A stretch of 64,000 nucleotides of DNA from Psococerastis gibbosa (taxonomy: Eukaryota > Arthropoda > Insecta > Psocodea > Psocidae): the NCBI GenBank assembly GCA_963971405.1, contig OZ020492.1, positions 17,824,204-17,888,203 of the forward strand, written 5' to 3'. Below, in pieces: positions 1 to 11,779 of this stretch. The notes under the pieces are model-generated. The model made no database searches and was not told the origin of the DNA. It saw only the letters and a list, made by a program, of their open reading frames with translations. A program made the position numbers and the translations under genes. Position 1 is the first letter of the stretch, and every line of letters starts with the position of its first letter.

Positions 1-28
1 ATAATACACAGGTGTTAAAATTAAATGC

Positions 29-190
29 CAAGGTGGCAGCGATGCTTGCACTCGTGCGAGTCTACACGCCATGCGATCGGAGACGTGTCGTAACTCAGCA
101 CTGGTACTAACCTACAGAGGCGACTGAAGCGGTCAATTGGACACATTCATGAAATTATTTGCATGCAATGAACCTTTTTTCAACAACAAC
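29..190 (+). repeat. SINE-like repeat, family R1
   Basis: Copy of a dispersed element of about 150 bp that recurs at 10280-10470, 31610-31745, 50030-50185 (plus) and 19157-19265, 35178-35312, 46150-46325, 50810-50985 (minus). It starts with AGGTGGYARCG...CTTGYACTYGTGCGAGTCT, carries a conserved GGAGACGTGTCGTAACTCA core and ends near ATTCATTRAATTGTTTGTATGC followed by an A/T-rich tail. The tRNA-like head and A/T tail suggest a pol III-type SINE; the family name is mine. Confidence 0.7.
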
Positions 191-424
191 AAAAATTCTT
201 TAAGACACAGGTCTGTTTGCAATGCCTGAAATGCCGGATTTAAAGCCAGGGTTTTGCTGACCGTCACTTCTCAAATGCTGCAGTGGTCAAGTAAAAGGAT
301 ACTTAATAGTAATAATTAATGAAAAAAAGCAACAACAACAACAATGTTCGCTGGGAATATTAGGGCCAAAGGCCCTCTCTTACAGTTAACTGCTTAACAT
401 AGTATGATAATAAACTCTAACACA

Positions 425-569
425 AGCTCCCGTTTCTATTCCAGTCAACTATCTTTAAAAATATGTGAAAACCCTTAACCCATTAAACCAAAAAATCGAA
501 CAATAGACAAAAGCAAACTGTTGTAGGCGGTACCTGGGCAAATCGTTGTCCAGCGCGCTTATAGCAGTT
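425..569 (+). repeat. Dispersed 145-bp repeat, family R10
   Basis: Nearly identical to 14408-14552, which lies inside a LINE 3' end. Both copies begin CTCCCGTTTCTATTCCAG and end at GTTGTCCAGCGCGCTTATA. No reading frame or inverted termini are visible, so the class is unknown. Confidence 0.65.
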
Positions 570-1360
570 TGCCGAAAAAACAATAGTGCACACCACACCA
601 ACCCCATTCAGAACCACAGCATTGCAACACATAAACATACAACGCATAAGTCCCAAAGGGCATTGTGTTATGATTATTTGAAAAATAATAATAATAATAA
701 TAAACTGTAAGGAATATTCTCATTCACACACATTCACAGCCATCCCAGCTCACTCACTCACTCACTCACACTTACAGGTGACACTCACTAGGTATTGTTC
801 AATGCCTGAAGGTCAATTCTTCTTGGGTCTTTTCAATAACTGGCCATAAGAGACGCGGCAGGTAGCCCTTGAAATTAGACAAAATTCCCGGGAAGCGACT
901 GTCCCCCCATCTCCACCATATAGAACACTAGTTGTGGTTATTTCGGGAGTCAAACAAGGAACCGTTGCACTAATACTGTTCTGACGCGACTGAATAGGGC
1001 AAAATAATCGGAGGTGCCCTTGTATGGCGTGCAGACTTTCTATTAAGAACATGTAATGTCAAATTTATCACACACAATTCGAAATGATGTGAATACGCGA
1101 TAGTCACTCGTCATTATGTCGTAACACACCTATCTAACATGACAACAGAATCGTTAAACATTCATGGTTGTTAATGTTACGCTATTATAGATATGCAACA
1201 ATACCAGATGTTAGAATTTTGATAATGATGATGCGCCATGGTTAGGAATAGTCCAGCTGTTAGAGAACTATTTATTTATTTATTTTGTCAGTATACTTTA
1301 TAATTACGTTTATGGTAAGATTAATTAAGCCAAGCTAACTGTTTTTTTTATATTGACTTT
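570..1360. other. No gene seen
   Basis: AT-rich sequence with short simple repeats (AATAAT near 685-702, ACTC/CACTCA near 748-770). The only ORF over 60 codons (minus, 813-1052) has no recognisable domain and looks like chance. Confidence 0.5.
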
Positions 1361-1364
1361 GTAT

Positions 1365-2300
1365 TGTATTACTGCTTGCTATGTCAATGGTAAGAATGTA
1401 TGAGCATTCCCATTGGCACTTGTAGTCAGTCTGGGTTGACATCGAGCAGAGGCGGTCCCAGACCTCATAAAAGGGGGAGGCACTTTTCAGTGGCGTAACG
1501 ATAGGTTTTCAAGGGTGTATAATATGGCGCCTCTCTACCCACTTTCATAAAAGTTGCTCAGGAGCCAGAGGGCTGGAATATTGCGGGGTTTTACGCATTT
1601 CGAGAGCAATAGGGCTTATATATTACAAAGAACCAAGATAATTGTGGACGAGGGGGGCTCTGGGGTCTCCCCCGGGAGAATTTTTTTGAAAAATAGGGCT
1701 GAAATGGTGAGGCTTTACGCATTTTGAGAGCAATACGGCTTATATATTACAAAAAATCAGAATAATTGGGGACGAGGGGGGCTCGGGGGTCTCCCCCGGG
1801 AGAAATTTTTTGAAAAATAGGGCTGAAATAGTGAGGTTTTGTGCATTTTGAGAGCAGTAACACTTACATTTTAGTGGCAAAGAATATAACTGGTGGCCAA
1901 AGGGGGGGGGGGGGGGCAATTGCCCTCAGTGCCGGTCGCTGTGTCCGCCTCTGACATCGAGGAGTGAACAAGTTTGCCAATCGCTAGAAATTCATTCGAA
2001 AACAATACCAATCATGTCTGAAAAGAAGGGAAAGCTTCAATGGGGCACTGTAATTGTAATGTTTTGAAGGACTATTTATGGAGCCATGCCTACTTGCCCA
2101 AATGTCCCTTGTTCAATGCCAACGACCTCATGAATTTCAGACATTATTATTCCCAATTAATTTTTGGGCATTGACAAGCTGGCATACATTCTCGCTGTCA
2201 ACCTACACTGGCTACAAGCGATTATGATTTAGTTGAGACAAGCTTACTATTAACGCAGTGAAACAGGTGAAAGCATGACTTAACCAAGTACAGATACGAG
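1365..2300 (-). repeat. Dispersed repeat family F, split by a transposon, plus a plus-strand copy
   Basis: The minus-strand copy of a repeat marked by GCCATTGGCAAACTGGTATA and ACCGGCTACAAGCGATAATGG is interrupted at 1447-1953. A second, plus-strand copy follows at about 2030-2300. Other copies sit at 7950-8170 (minus), 10665-10830, 11480-11650 and 16730-17130. No coding capacity is visible. Confidence 0.6.
1447..1953. mobile_element. hAT-like non-autonomous transposon (507 bp)
   Basis: The termini are CAGAGGCGGTCC and GGACaCAGAGGCGG-type inverted copies (right end CCGCCTCTG), and the element is flanked by a perfect 8-bp duplication ACATCGAG (1439-1446 and 1954-1961). The interior holds repeats of the GCATTTTGAGAGCA / GGGGTCTCCCCCGGGAG motif and a poly-G run, with no ORF. 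An 8-bp duplication with CAG-type ends is the signature of hAT elements. It sits inside a family F repeat, so it inserted later. Confidence 0.85.
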
Positions 2301-2349
2301 TCTCAATGGGGCACTACAGTTACTAGTAGACCTACGTTCATAAGAAATA

Positions 2350-2510
2350 CCTTCAATAATAAAAGGGGCAGATAGCTTATTAGGACCCGCCTAAGTTGCT
2401 TCAGAACCTGGTTTACATGCCAGCATGACAAAAAATGTAGCAAGTGTGGGACTCGAACCAAGGACCTATCGGGTGAAAGTCTAAGACTTTACCAATACTC
2501 TCGTACAAGA
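2350..2510 (-). repeat. tRNA-headed SINE, family R2
   Basis: Contains a B-box-like GGTTCGAGTCCCACA (minus strand) and the GGGCATG-type body found in better copies at 8228-8372, 24025-24215 (plus), 30955-31100 and 32885-33105 (minus), and 55000-55125 (plus, 3' part). The 3' part of the family reads GTTGAGTGTAAGAGAGGGCT, then CCTAACTCCGCTAGGTTGG, then an A/T tail. Confidence 0.65.
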
Positions 2511-2944
2511 ACTGATAATGAGTGAATATGTTAAAGGGGCAACAACTACTACCTACATCTTCGTGGGAGATACCCGTACCTATACCTATCGTAACAATTC
2601 TGTGTACTCAGGACAAAGTACCTCTATACATCTTGTGCTGTGAACCTGCGAAACAATTGAAAGAAGAAGGCGAGGTCAGAGCATCTTCCAGTGATGCAAC
2701 ATAGGTCTTGCGCATTTCATCTTAACTCTTGGAAGATTTCTAGCCTAATTTCGATGAACCGATTATGAACCGTTCAGGTATTCAGGCTTCGTGGGAAAGA
2801 AAATTGCCTGGTACTTGCCCTAAAACGCTATATTCTGCGGTACTTCACAATCGAGTAATTGTTTTCAATGCCGTTGATAATTTGAATGAATGATTGAAAT
2901 CAATGATTAAAAATTTTAGGTGAGCTTTAGCTACGTAAGGTGAG

Positions 2945-3195
2945 CCTAGCCACTATGACTATGACACTATGACTATAACACTACGACTATGACACTATGG
3001 CTATGACACTACGACTACGACACTACGACTATGACACTACGACTATGACACTACGACTATGACACTACGACTATGACAATATGACTATGACACTACGTCT
3101 ATGACACGAAACTATGACTATGACACTGCGACTATGACACTACGACTATGACACTATGACTATGACTATGACTATGACTATGACTACGACTATGA
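2945..3195. repeat. Minisatellite of GACTATGACACTAC type
   Basis: About 20 imperfect copies of a 12-bp unit (ACTATGACACTA/ACTACGACACTA) plus 6-bp ACTATG slippage near 3160-3190. It translates in no useful frame. Confidence 0.9.
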
Positions 3196-3487
3196 CACTA
3201 AGAACTTTTGTGGGTTAGGTTGAAGAGGCTTGGTTAGAAACATTCATGTATTCATGAGGTCCCATTTTATTGCTATACTATTTATCAATTTCGAGATTCA
3301 AACTGATTTACGCATTTTGAGGTCCATACAACCCATAAAAGACGAAATGTCTATTTGTTCGTCGATTTTATATCAGCGAACTACTACGTTCATTTTGACG
3401 AAATTTGGCACATAGGCCTACGCTCACCAAAACATTTTCTAGACAAAAGAAAAATATTTTAGGTCAACTCAATTTAGGGGTTTTAAA

Positions 3488-3570
3488 GAAAGAAAGAAAG
3501 AAAGAAAGACAGAAAGAAAATTTTCCTTATTTTCCATATGGGCGAATTTTGGGCCTTTTAGCCCACTCTT
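3488..3570. repeat. (GAAA)n stretch and short dispersed repeat
   Basis: A GAAA microsatellite runs into a segment (GGGCGAATTTTGGGCCTTTTAGCCC) whose relative lies at 62640-62705, next to the last exons of the large gene. It is a repeat end and not coding. Confidence 0.6.
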
Positions 3571-3782
3571 GCGATTAACCTACAATAATTAATACACATT
3601 TTATAACTAGAGATTAAATTTAACTGAAAAATACTAAACCACAAAAACACCTAAAAAAAAAATACTATTAAAACAGCCAGTATTTTCTCAAATACGCCTA
3701 CCACGATTTCTTTTAAATTTTTATATTGTATTGTATTACTTATTAATATAAGCAAAGCCCAATAGTATACATCACCATTGAT

Positions 3783-3965
3783 CAAGGCCGTGGCCAGGAT
3801 TTTTTTTTTTTGGGGGGGGGGGGTTTCAGAAATTTCATTGTAATTACATAGTAGTTTTTATTTCTCCCCTCAAAATCCGATTCTATCTAGTATCAAGTCA
3901 GTTCATTTTGGGGGGGGGGGGGGGGGGAGGGGTTTGAACCCCCATCAACGCGCTCTTGGCCATTG
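3783..3965. mobile_element. Short inverted-repeat element with poly-G runs
   Basis: GGCCGTGGCCAGG at the left and CTTGGCCATTGAT at the right are roughly inverted, with long poly-G runs inside. It is related to 16925-17093, which has clearer ends. It is a degraded MITE. Confidence 0.45.
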
Positions 3966-4295
3966 ATATCAGGACATAAAATTAATAAAAGAGACTCAAT
4001 TGTCATGAAAAATGACTAAAAAAAAATTATTTTCTGAGGTACCCGTGTTTAGATGCTTACTTACTTCTGCCAATGGGTTAACGTGCAACTAATGCGGGGT
4101 TCGGCATTGTGGGGGCCTTTTTTCGGGCAGGAAAGTCTTAAATACACTTATAAGAATCCAAACAATCGGGGTTTTAGAATAGAGTAAGGCGATTAATCAT
4201 TAATGTCGTGGCACGTACCAAATTTCCCCCAAATATTTTGAGTAATATAATAATAATAAGAATATTTTAAATTTATTTGCTTTATTTTTTTAAAG

Positions 4296-4898
4296 AACCG
4301 GTCCGAGTTTTCTCGAACATGCTTTCCAATTTATAAAGTAGTAGATGGACATAATGGTTCCTTTCATTGTATATAATTTCCCTATGGGGGGGGGGGGGGG
4401 GGTTTAAGGTTCCACAGAAAAAATTATTTTTTAGTCATTTTTTATGAAAATTTAGTTATTTTTATTTTTTTACTCCCGGAAGCAAAATATCAAGTGGCAT
4501 TTTGTTGACAATAATACAATAATGACGACTACAATATATGTGAATTTAAAAGAAATCGTTGGAGCCGTTTTTGAGAAATAATTTTTTTAGACGTTTTTTC
4601 GGAGTTTTTTGAGAATAAAACCCCCCAAAATTGAGTTAATAAAATAAGCATAATAGTAAAATAAAAACAATCGTCTTGGGGTATGATTATTTTGAACCTA
4701 CGTGCCAAATTTCATCTAAATCGACCGAGTAGTTTGCTCGAAAATCGACGCACAGACAGAGCGACAGACAATTCGTAAAAACCACTTTTTTGGGTTCCTG
4801 CGGGACCTCAAAACGTGTAAATCCATTGAAATCTCGGAAGCGAAAATTTCGACCATCACAAAGCTTTCCTTATACTATGTATAAATTGGAAAGTAAAA
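4296..4898 (+). mobile_element. TIR element family R3 (degraded copy)
   Basis: Begins AACATGCTTTCCAATTTAT and ends with the inverse TATAAATTGGAAAG. The interior contains TTATTTTTTAGTCATTTTT, a GACA-rich stretch and AAAACGTGTAAATCCATTGA. Full-size relatives are at 13391-14265 and 19634-20492 (plus) and 52050-52806 (minus). It has no transposase and is a non-autonomous DNA element. Confidence 0.7.
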
Positions 4899-5814
4899 AT
4901 ATATTGTAATTTTATGTAATTTTGTATTTTGCGGCTTTTCCTGGCCCCATAGCCAAACCCAGCTCTGCATGCAAGGGCATTTTTAACATACAAATCAGAG
5001 CCGTAACCAAAAGGGACTGGGAGGTTGCAGGCTTGGCTTTTCACTAGAAAGAATTAAACTTTCCCGTGATGTGTCCTTCCACTACGTACTATTTACCCAT
5101 TCCCCCCCCCCTCCGAAGAAAAATCTTGGTTACTAGTCTAATACAAATCAGAATAAAATAGAATGCAATATTGTATACGCTACCGTTGATATACAGTAGT
5201 GGCGCAATGTGTCTGATATGCGTGAGGAAGTGCTAAAATAATGCGTAGCTACCAGTTAATAACAATAATTGTTTGACAATTCTGGAGAAAAGTATAGCAT
5301 ACGCTGTTCATGACAACTTTAACGGACCGTAGCAGAGAAGAGAAACTGTTATGTTTGAGTGTAAGTCATTGTCACCCTAGAATTTGTCAATTTACTAACA
5401 AAGACGAGTATTTCCCAGTCAACTAATATGGGCTTGCGTATTTAGTTGTTCCAGCTTCCATTCTAAAGTGTATGTGTTTGCTTCCTGTTTTTTTGGTCAG
5501 GCCTATGAGAAGGAGCCAACATACCAAATTTTGAAATAATTTATGTATTAACATTGAATTTTAAAAAATTGTGCAGAAATAAGGTATAGGTGAGGTATAA
5601 GGCATTTTTTATTAATCAAAAAACGCAATACAATTAATAAATATAAAAGGGCCACACTAAGTGGACCCTGTGAAGGGGACTTGCGGCGTGGCCCTATTAC
5701 AAAACAAAAACATTACAAAACATTAATTATAAATAATGGTCTAAAATTAAAAATCAAAGAATATTTTATATATTTAATTATATTTATGTTATATTTTATT
5801 TTTACATTATCGCT

Positions 5815-6000
5815 TCAAAATATCTTTAAGCTCAGTAAAAGGCATATTATATTTTTTTTTTGTGATTCTTCAAAATTTGAAAAAAAAATGTCAGCATAAT
5901 ACCGTACTTTAACTTCCTTAGGCAAAGCATTCAAAATCTTGACGGCTCTGAAATTTGGCGATTGTTTAAATACAAATGTAGGTAGACATACATTCACAGG
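5815..6000 (-). pseudogene. LINE ORF2 C-terminal remnant
   Basis: A 60-residue minus-strand reading contains FKQSPNFRAVKILNALPKEV, the (F)R..K.YN.LP pattern that ends many jockey/CR1-type reverse transcriptases. No catalytic part remains. Similarity is judged by eye only. Confidence 0.45.
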
Positions 6001-6294
6001 CTATGCACAACGTAGGCGTTAGCTTACAAAGTACTCATGATGAAAAAACCCCGTGCCTAGTATAAACATGGATAAGTTAAAAAGACCCTAATGGATGGTC
6101 CACCATTGGCAATATATCTAGAGAACTATCATAAGTGGACCTGGATTAGGTACCAATGACCTGCCTCACAGGCGAACGATTGTCCAAGAACCCGACTCGC
6201 GCCTGTAGACAAAGCCGCTACTACGCTCTTGAGCGTACGATCGCATTTATAGGTGACCGGATCTAAGCCTCTGCGACAAGGTCGCATTCAGGTA

Positions 6295-7760
6295 CTGGGT
6301 CAGGATCAATAATCAGGAAGCGATAGTCACTGAACCCGAACGCCAACTATTGTTGCTAATAGCACGGGCTAGCGGTGTTTGATGCACCAAAACTCACTGA
6401 CTCAGTTCAGTTCATAGCAAACTGTTCACGTGAAGTTAAGATACTTTAGTGCTAGTGAAATATAGTACAACAATAATAGGTGAGGAAGAGACAGTCACTG
6501 CTCCCGAACCAATACTATTGCAGCTAATTAATAGCACAGGCTAGCGGTGTTTGGTGCACCAAAACTCACTGAATGAGTTCAGTTCATAGCCGACTGTTCA
6601 CTTGATGTTAAGTGACTTTAGTGCTGGTGAAATATAGTACAACAATAATAGGTGAGGAAGAGACAGTCACTGCTCCCGAACCAATACTATTGCAGCTAAT
6701 TAATAGCACAGGCTAGCGGTGTTTGGTGCACCAAAACTCACTGAATGAGTTCAGTTCATAGCCGACTGTTCACTTGATGTTAAGTGACTTTAGTGCTGGT
6801 GAAATATAGTACAACAATAATAGGTGAGGGAGAGACAGTCACTGCTCCCGAACCAATACTATTGCAGCTAATTAATAGCACAGGTTACCGGTGTTTGGTG
6901 CACCAAAACTCACTGAATGAGTTCAGTTCATAGCCGACTGTTCACTTGATGTTAAGTGACTTTAGTGCTGGTGAAATATAGTACAACAATAATAGGTGAG
7001 GAAGAGACAGTCACTGCTCCCGAACCAATACTATTGCAGCTAATTAATAGCACAGGCTAGTGGTGTTTGGTGCACCAAAACTCACTGAATGAGTTCAGTT
7101 CATAGCCAACTGTTCACTTGATGTTAAGTGACTTTAGCGCTGGAAAAATATAGTACAATAATAATCGGTGAGGGAGAGACAGTCACTGCTCCCGATGAAC
7201 CAATACTATTGCAGCTAATTAATAGCACAGGTTACCGGTGTTTGGTGCACCAAAACTCACTGAATGAGTTCAGTTCATAGCCGACTGTTCACTTGATGTT
7301 AAGTGACTTTAGTGCTGGTGAAATATAGTACAACAATAATAGGTGAGGAAGAGACAATCACTGCTCCCGAACCAACTATTGCAGCTAATTAATAGCACAG
7401 GCTAGCGGTGTTTGGTGCACCAAAACTCACTGAATGAGTTCAGTTCATAGCCGACTGTTCACTTGATGTTAAGTGACTTCAGTGCTGGTAAAATATAGTA
7501 AATATAATAGGTGAGGGTCAGACAGTCACTGGTCCCAACCAAAACTATTGTAGCTAATAGCACAGCTGCACAGGATAGCGGTGTGTGGTTTACCAAAATC
7601 CACTGACTCGATTCAGTTCACAACTACTTGACCGTTAACTTTATGTTAATTGAGTCTGTGACAGTAAAATAAAATAGATGATGAGGATTGAGGATATAGG
7701 CACTGAACCCTAATCTAAACTACTGTAGCTAATAACACAGACTAGCGGTGTGTGGTTCCT
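6295..7760. repeat. 172-bp satellite array, about 8 copies
   Basis: The start GGTGAGG(A/G)AGAGACAGTCAC recurs at 6479, 6651, 6823, 6995, 7167, 7342 and 7510, spacing 172 bp in the clean copies, 175 and 168 where small indels occur. Each unit contains ATAGCACAGGCTAGCGGTGT and CAGTTCATAGCCGACTGTTC. Outer copies (6310-6478 and after 7510) are clearly diverged while inner ones are nearly identical, as expected from unequal exchange. Confidence 0.92.
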
Positions 7761-7949
7761 AGACGAGTGGCAACATAAATGAAAAGTGGGTGTTTTGCCT
7801 ACTTTAGGCAAAGTCATGTCGATGGGATTTTAGGAACATCATGTATGATGTAACAAGTGACAAGTGTAACAATATAGAAAAATAAGAGCCTTCATTACTT
7901 CCCTAACGAGCCGATATATATCAGTGATTCTTTTAATTTTTTTTTACAT

Positions 7950-8372
7950 ATTTTAGGGCAGGGAATGACTCGTATTTGCACTTGGTTAAGTCATGCTTTT
8001 GCCTGTTACATTGCGTCAATGGTAAGCTTGTCTCCGCTTTTCCATTATCGCTTGAAGCCGGCGTAAGTTGACATTGAGGAAGTATACCAGTAAGCCAATG
8101 GCTAAAATTGCATACAGAAACAATATTAATAATGTCCGAAAGCCATGGGGTCGTTGGCATTAAATAAGCGACCTATGGGCCACTTTAAGTACGCCTAGGT
8201 TCATAAAAAAGTCCTTCAGGTCATGTAGATTAGCGGTAGGGACTTTCACCCGCAAGGTTGTTGGTTCGAGTCCCACACATGCTGCTTCTTAGTTCTTCTC
8301 AGTTGATTGTAAGAGAGGGCTTTATAACCCTAACTCCGCTAGGTTGGCTTAGTAATAAAACAAAAAGTCATT
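7950..8372. repeat. Family F (minus) followed by SINE R2 (plus)
   Basis: 7950-8170 matches family F in reverse. 8228-8372 has the R2 features GGTTCGAGTCCCACA, TAAGAGAGGGCT and CTCCGCTAGGTTGGCTTAG. Confidence 0.6.
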
Positions 8373-8943
8373 ATTTATTTATTCATTATCAAAATATAAA
8401 AAATATTAGGGCAGGCATACAATTATTCTGTATTTGTTTGTTTTATGTTTCAATACACGTTTACTTACTTACTAGACAAACCTAATGTTTATGCCTTCCC
8501 TTACTGACTACACTGCCATTGGAAAACCCTGAAATTAATTATACCATTGCACCAAGTAGAAGGCTATAAAGACTAACAAAAAGCTCTAATTACTTTGAAG
8601 ACTTAAAGTGAGTATGGGCTTGGTCGGTCAATTAATTGTTACATTGCATGTTCCATAGTCAATATATACAAAGAGCACTTACAATTTCTGACCTTATTTT
8701 TCAAATGCAACTGTCGTGTCTTGTGCAAAATATAAGTACTCCCATTAAAATAATATTAGAGTCAATCAGTTGATTGTCGACTCATGCAACTAGGTTTCAG
8801 GTTCCGCCGTACCCGTACAGGTGCAATGTCTTTAAGTGAAGGATACCTAGTTTTTTTTTCTCTCTCTCTGAGCTAGGGAAAGGGAAATCAAGTTGCAAAA
8901 TTTATTCAAAAGCGCAAGTTCCTAACAATGGAAATACCCAGAA

Positions 8944-9264
8944 ATGAGGTATGCATTTTATAACAGAATGGCCTCCGCAATTAATGCGTATCACCGCCGA
9001 TACCTGTATAAGAGGAAGTACCTAAGTAATTATGGGTTAACACTTTTTGATAATTATTTTTATGAATTTGAAAATAAATATAAAAAAGTTAAAAAACTGT
9101 TTTCATTATTGATGCGTTTGGGTCGCACTACAACTCTGTTCTATTTGCTAGCATTGGCTAGATATTCAATTTATACCAGAATGGCCACCGCAATTAATGC
9201 ATATCACCGCCGATACCTGTATAAGAGGAAGTACCTAAGTAATTATGAGTTTGAATTTTCGTGA
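8944..9264 (+). other. Unrecognised 106-codon ORF with an internal duplication
   Basis: One frame stays open across a tandem duplication of about 225 bp. The segment INAYHRRYLYKRKYLSNY appears twice, near residues 14-31 and 85-102, preceded by NRMAS and TRMAT. The protein is Tyr/Arg/Lys-rich with no signal peptide or domain I know. The two DNA copies (from 8961 and from 9170) differ at few sites, including synonymous ones, and the second copy ends at a stop after EFEFS. It may be decayed repeat DNA that happens to stay open; no splice sites or promoter support it. Confidence 0.3.
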
Positions 9265-9299
9265 TAATTATTTATGTATTTGGAAATAAGTAGGCCTAT

Positions 9300-10270
9300 A
9301 AATATATTAAAAAACTGTAATTTTTAACAAACTGGTACGGTCGCTGTTTAAATTTGTAGCGAAACAGCCTTGCAGGACCCTGAGAATGGAGAAACGACGT
9401 ATCGTGACCATTACTGACTCATCTCCTGCTCGTTTGAGGCCAGCACGCGTTCATTGTCACTAATAGGCTATACTATTCAATTATAATGCTTCGACCTTAA
9501 GAAACGACCGTTTAAATTATTAATTAATAACAATGACGGATATTGTTTACTGCAAATAATTACAATGCCGATGGATCTTTCTTCCCATGAAGTGCTGTAC
9601 GAGCAAACACTTTTAAATAAATTACATGTAATTAAAAAGACTAATTGATAGGAAAATGGTAATCTTAGTAGTAATAATTAATGCAGTTATTACAATTGTA
9701 GGCTATACAATGAAAACCTGGCTTTTCATTATAATTGAAAGGAAATGAAATTTACCGACAGCGGTTTGGCTAAAAAATAAATCAGCGAAATTTCTGTAAA
9801 AACAGAAAAGAAGCTAAATCATTCGCTTCTCAAATTTGAAGAAAATTCTACAGTTTTTATTCAATAAACTTGGGACCAAAGCCTTTTCTTAAATAGTAAG
9901 AGGCTTTGCTTAAAAAAATAGAAGATAAATAAATAAACAAATTTATTTCTTACCATATCAGAAATGCAATATAGGATAGTGAACTTTTACCATTAATGAA
10001 AGGAATGGTATATAGGAACCCTGTAGAGTATTCTGCCCTTATAGCTATAGTTACATACATACATCATACTCGAAATAACTTAGAATAATGCGATTTTTTA
10101 TCATCAATATTATTATGCACTAGTCCGGACATTTCGGAACATTATTATTTTTTAATATTTATTTATTATTTGAAAGCGATAAATAACGTCTGTCTTTAGT
10201 TGGTTCTATATACTTATGCCATGCAGCAAAAGAGAATTTGGACATGGTTTAAAGCAGTAGCTTCTATTAA
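9300..10270. other. No gene seen
   Basis: AT-rich sequence without ORFs over 60 codons, recognisable repeats or splice-bounded open segments. Confidence 0.4.
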
Positions 10271-10279
10271 TCGACTTCA

Positions 10280-10470
10280 TGGCAAGGTGGTAGCGAGCTT
10301 GTACTTGTGCGAGTCTCTACAGGCCATGCGATCAGACTGTCGGAGACGTGTCGTAACTCACCACTGGCACTAACCTACAGAGGTGATTGTAGAGGTCAAT
10401 CGGATTTACATTTACATTTACATAAATTGTTTGTATGCCATTAGGTAACTTTTTACAATAAATTTTAAAA
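10280..10470 (+). repeat. SINE-like repeat, family R1
   Basis: Carries GGTGGTAGCGAGCTTG, GTGCGAGTCTCTAC and GGAGACGTGTCGTAACTCA and ends in TTGTTTGTATGCCATTA plus an AT-rich tail. Confidence 0.7.
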
Positions 10471-10664
10471 AATGGAGATTCTTTTTATCACCTTCAACTT
10501 TTGCTTAAGCTATTTTACATGAAGAGAAAAATCGTCTTTTTTTATTAGCAACTAGAAGCATAAGAAAGATGATTAACAAATAAATAAAAATGTCCTTAAG
10601 GGCCTTTTTAATAGACATAGGCCTACTTCTAGTGACCCATTGGGCTTACCCAATGCATAGATGA

Positions 10665-11000
10665 CCGGCATTATTAGTATTGTTTCCAGATGAATTGCTT
10701 GGCCATTGGCAAACAGGTAAACGTCCTCAATGTCAGCCTAAACCGGCTAGAAGCGATAATGGACAAGCTACAAAATTACCATTGACACAGTGTAACAGCT
10801 ATACACATGGTTTCACCAAGTTCGGGTACGACGAGTTCGTAGGCTACCCAAAATCAGGATCTAGAACAATTCTTGCCGGGGTATCAAGGAACAGATCGTG
10901 GGTTCGAATCTCGTCCAGATATTTTAGATTTCCAATTATAACGAGGAGGTTGCCTAAGTCAACCTAAGTTAGTTTAATGTCAGTATTATATACACCACAT
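10665..11000 (+). repeat. Family F followed by a tRNA-headed repeat R9
   Basis: 10665-10830 is family F. 10895-11000 carries ATCGTGGGTTCGAATCTCG (B-box-like) then ATAACGAGGAGGTTGCC and AGTTTAATGTCAGT, the body of the element seen at 51040-51175 and in the array 47330-48688. The 95-codon ORF here is a by-product. Confidence 0.55.
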
Positions 11001-11479
11001 ACTACTACTTACCGTAGGCTACCTAACTCTAACTGGTATTGATCACAAACTAAGTTTACACTTGTAGAAATTATAGTAGTTCGTGAATCGGGAAAGGGAT
11101 CTACGCTCTGCAGCGCGTCTGCATGCAATTTTTGCATATCTTAACACTTGGATGACATTGAAGGATCAGGTTAGCTTGAAAACCTGTTTGATTTTCAGGC
11201 CTAAATTTGCTCACAAAGGAAAATAAGTCGCCCGGCCTTGCAAATCGAGCCATAAAGAATACAATGATTGAATTCGGAATTAATTTTATACACGCATCAA
11301 TTATATAGGTGTATAACAATGATTGTAACAACACATAATTCAGATTCCTCCTAATCTAACAGGTTGTCAGTCAAAGCACTTAATGACTTAAAGATCGGTT
11401 AAGTGGAATAAATAATTGAAGTAGTAATAATTCAATCAATTATTTCCACAAATAGGACAAGACCCCATGTGTTTTAGAC

Positions 11480-11650
11480 ATTATTTGTATTGTTTCCGTA
11501 TGAATTTTTGGCAGTTGGAAAACTGGTATACGTCTTTGATGTCAACCTACACCGGTTACAATCGATAAAGGAGAAGCTTAGGCCGGCTTTACATTGACAC
11601 AAATAAACAGGCGAAAGCATGCCTTAACCAAGGACAGATACAAGTCTAGA
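11480..11650 (+). repeat. Family F repeat
   Basis: Carries TGTTTCCGTATGAATTTTTGG, TGTCAACCTACACCGG and CAGGCGAAAGCATG, matching the copy at 16730-16920. Confidence 0.6.
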
Positions 11651-11779
11651 TGGGACACACAAAAAAATATTTTTTTAATTAATTTCTGGGGCTACCAGCC
11701 ACGTCTCCCATGACCAGTCACTTAAAAGACCTACGTAAGTAAGTAAGTAATTAGTACGTGTTCAAGGGATTCAAAAAAT

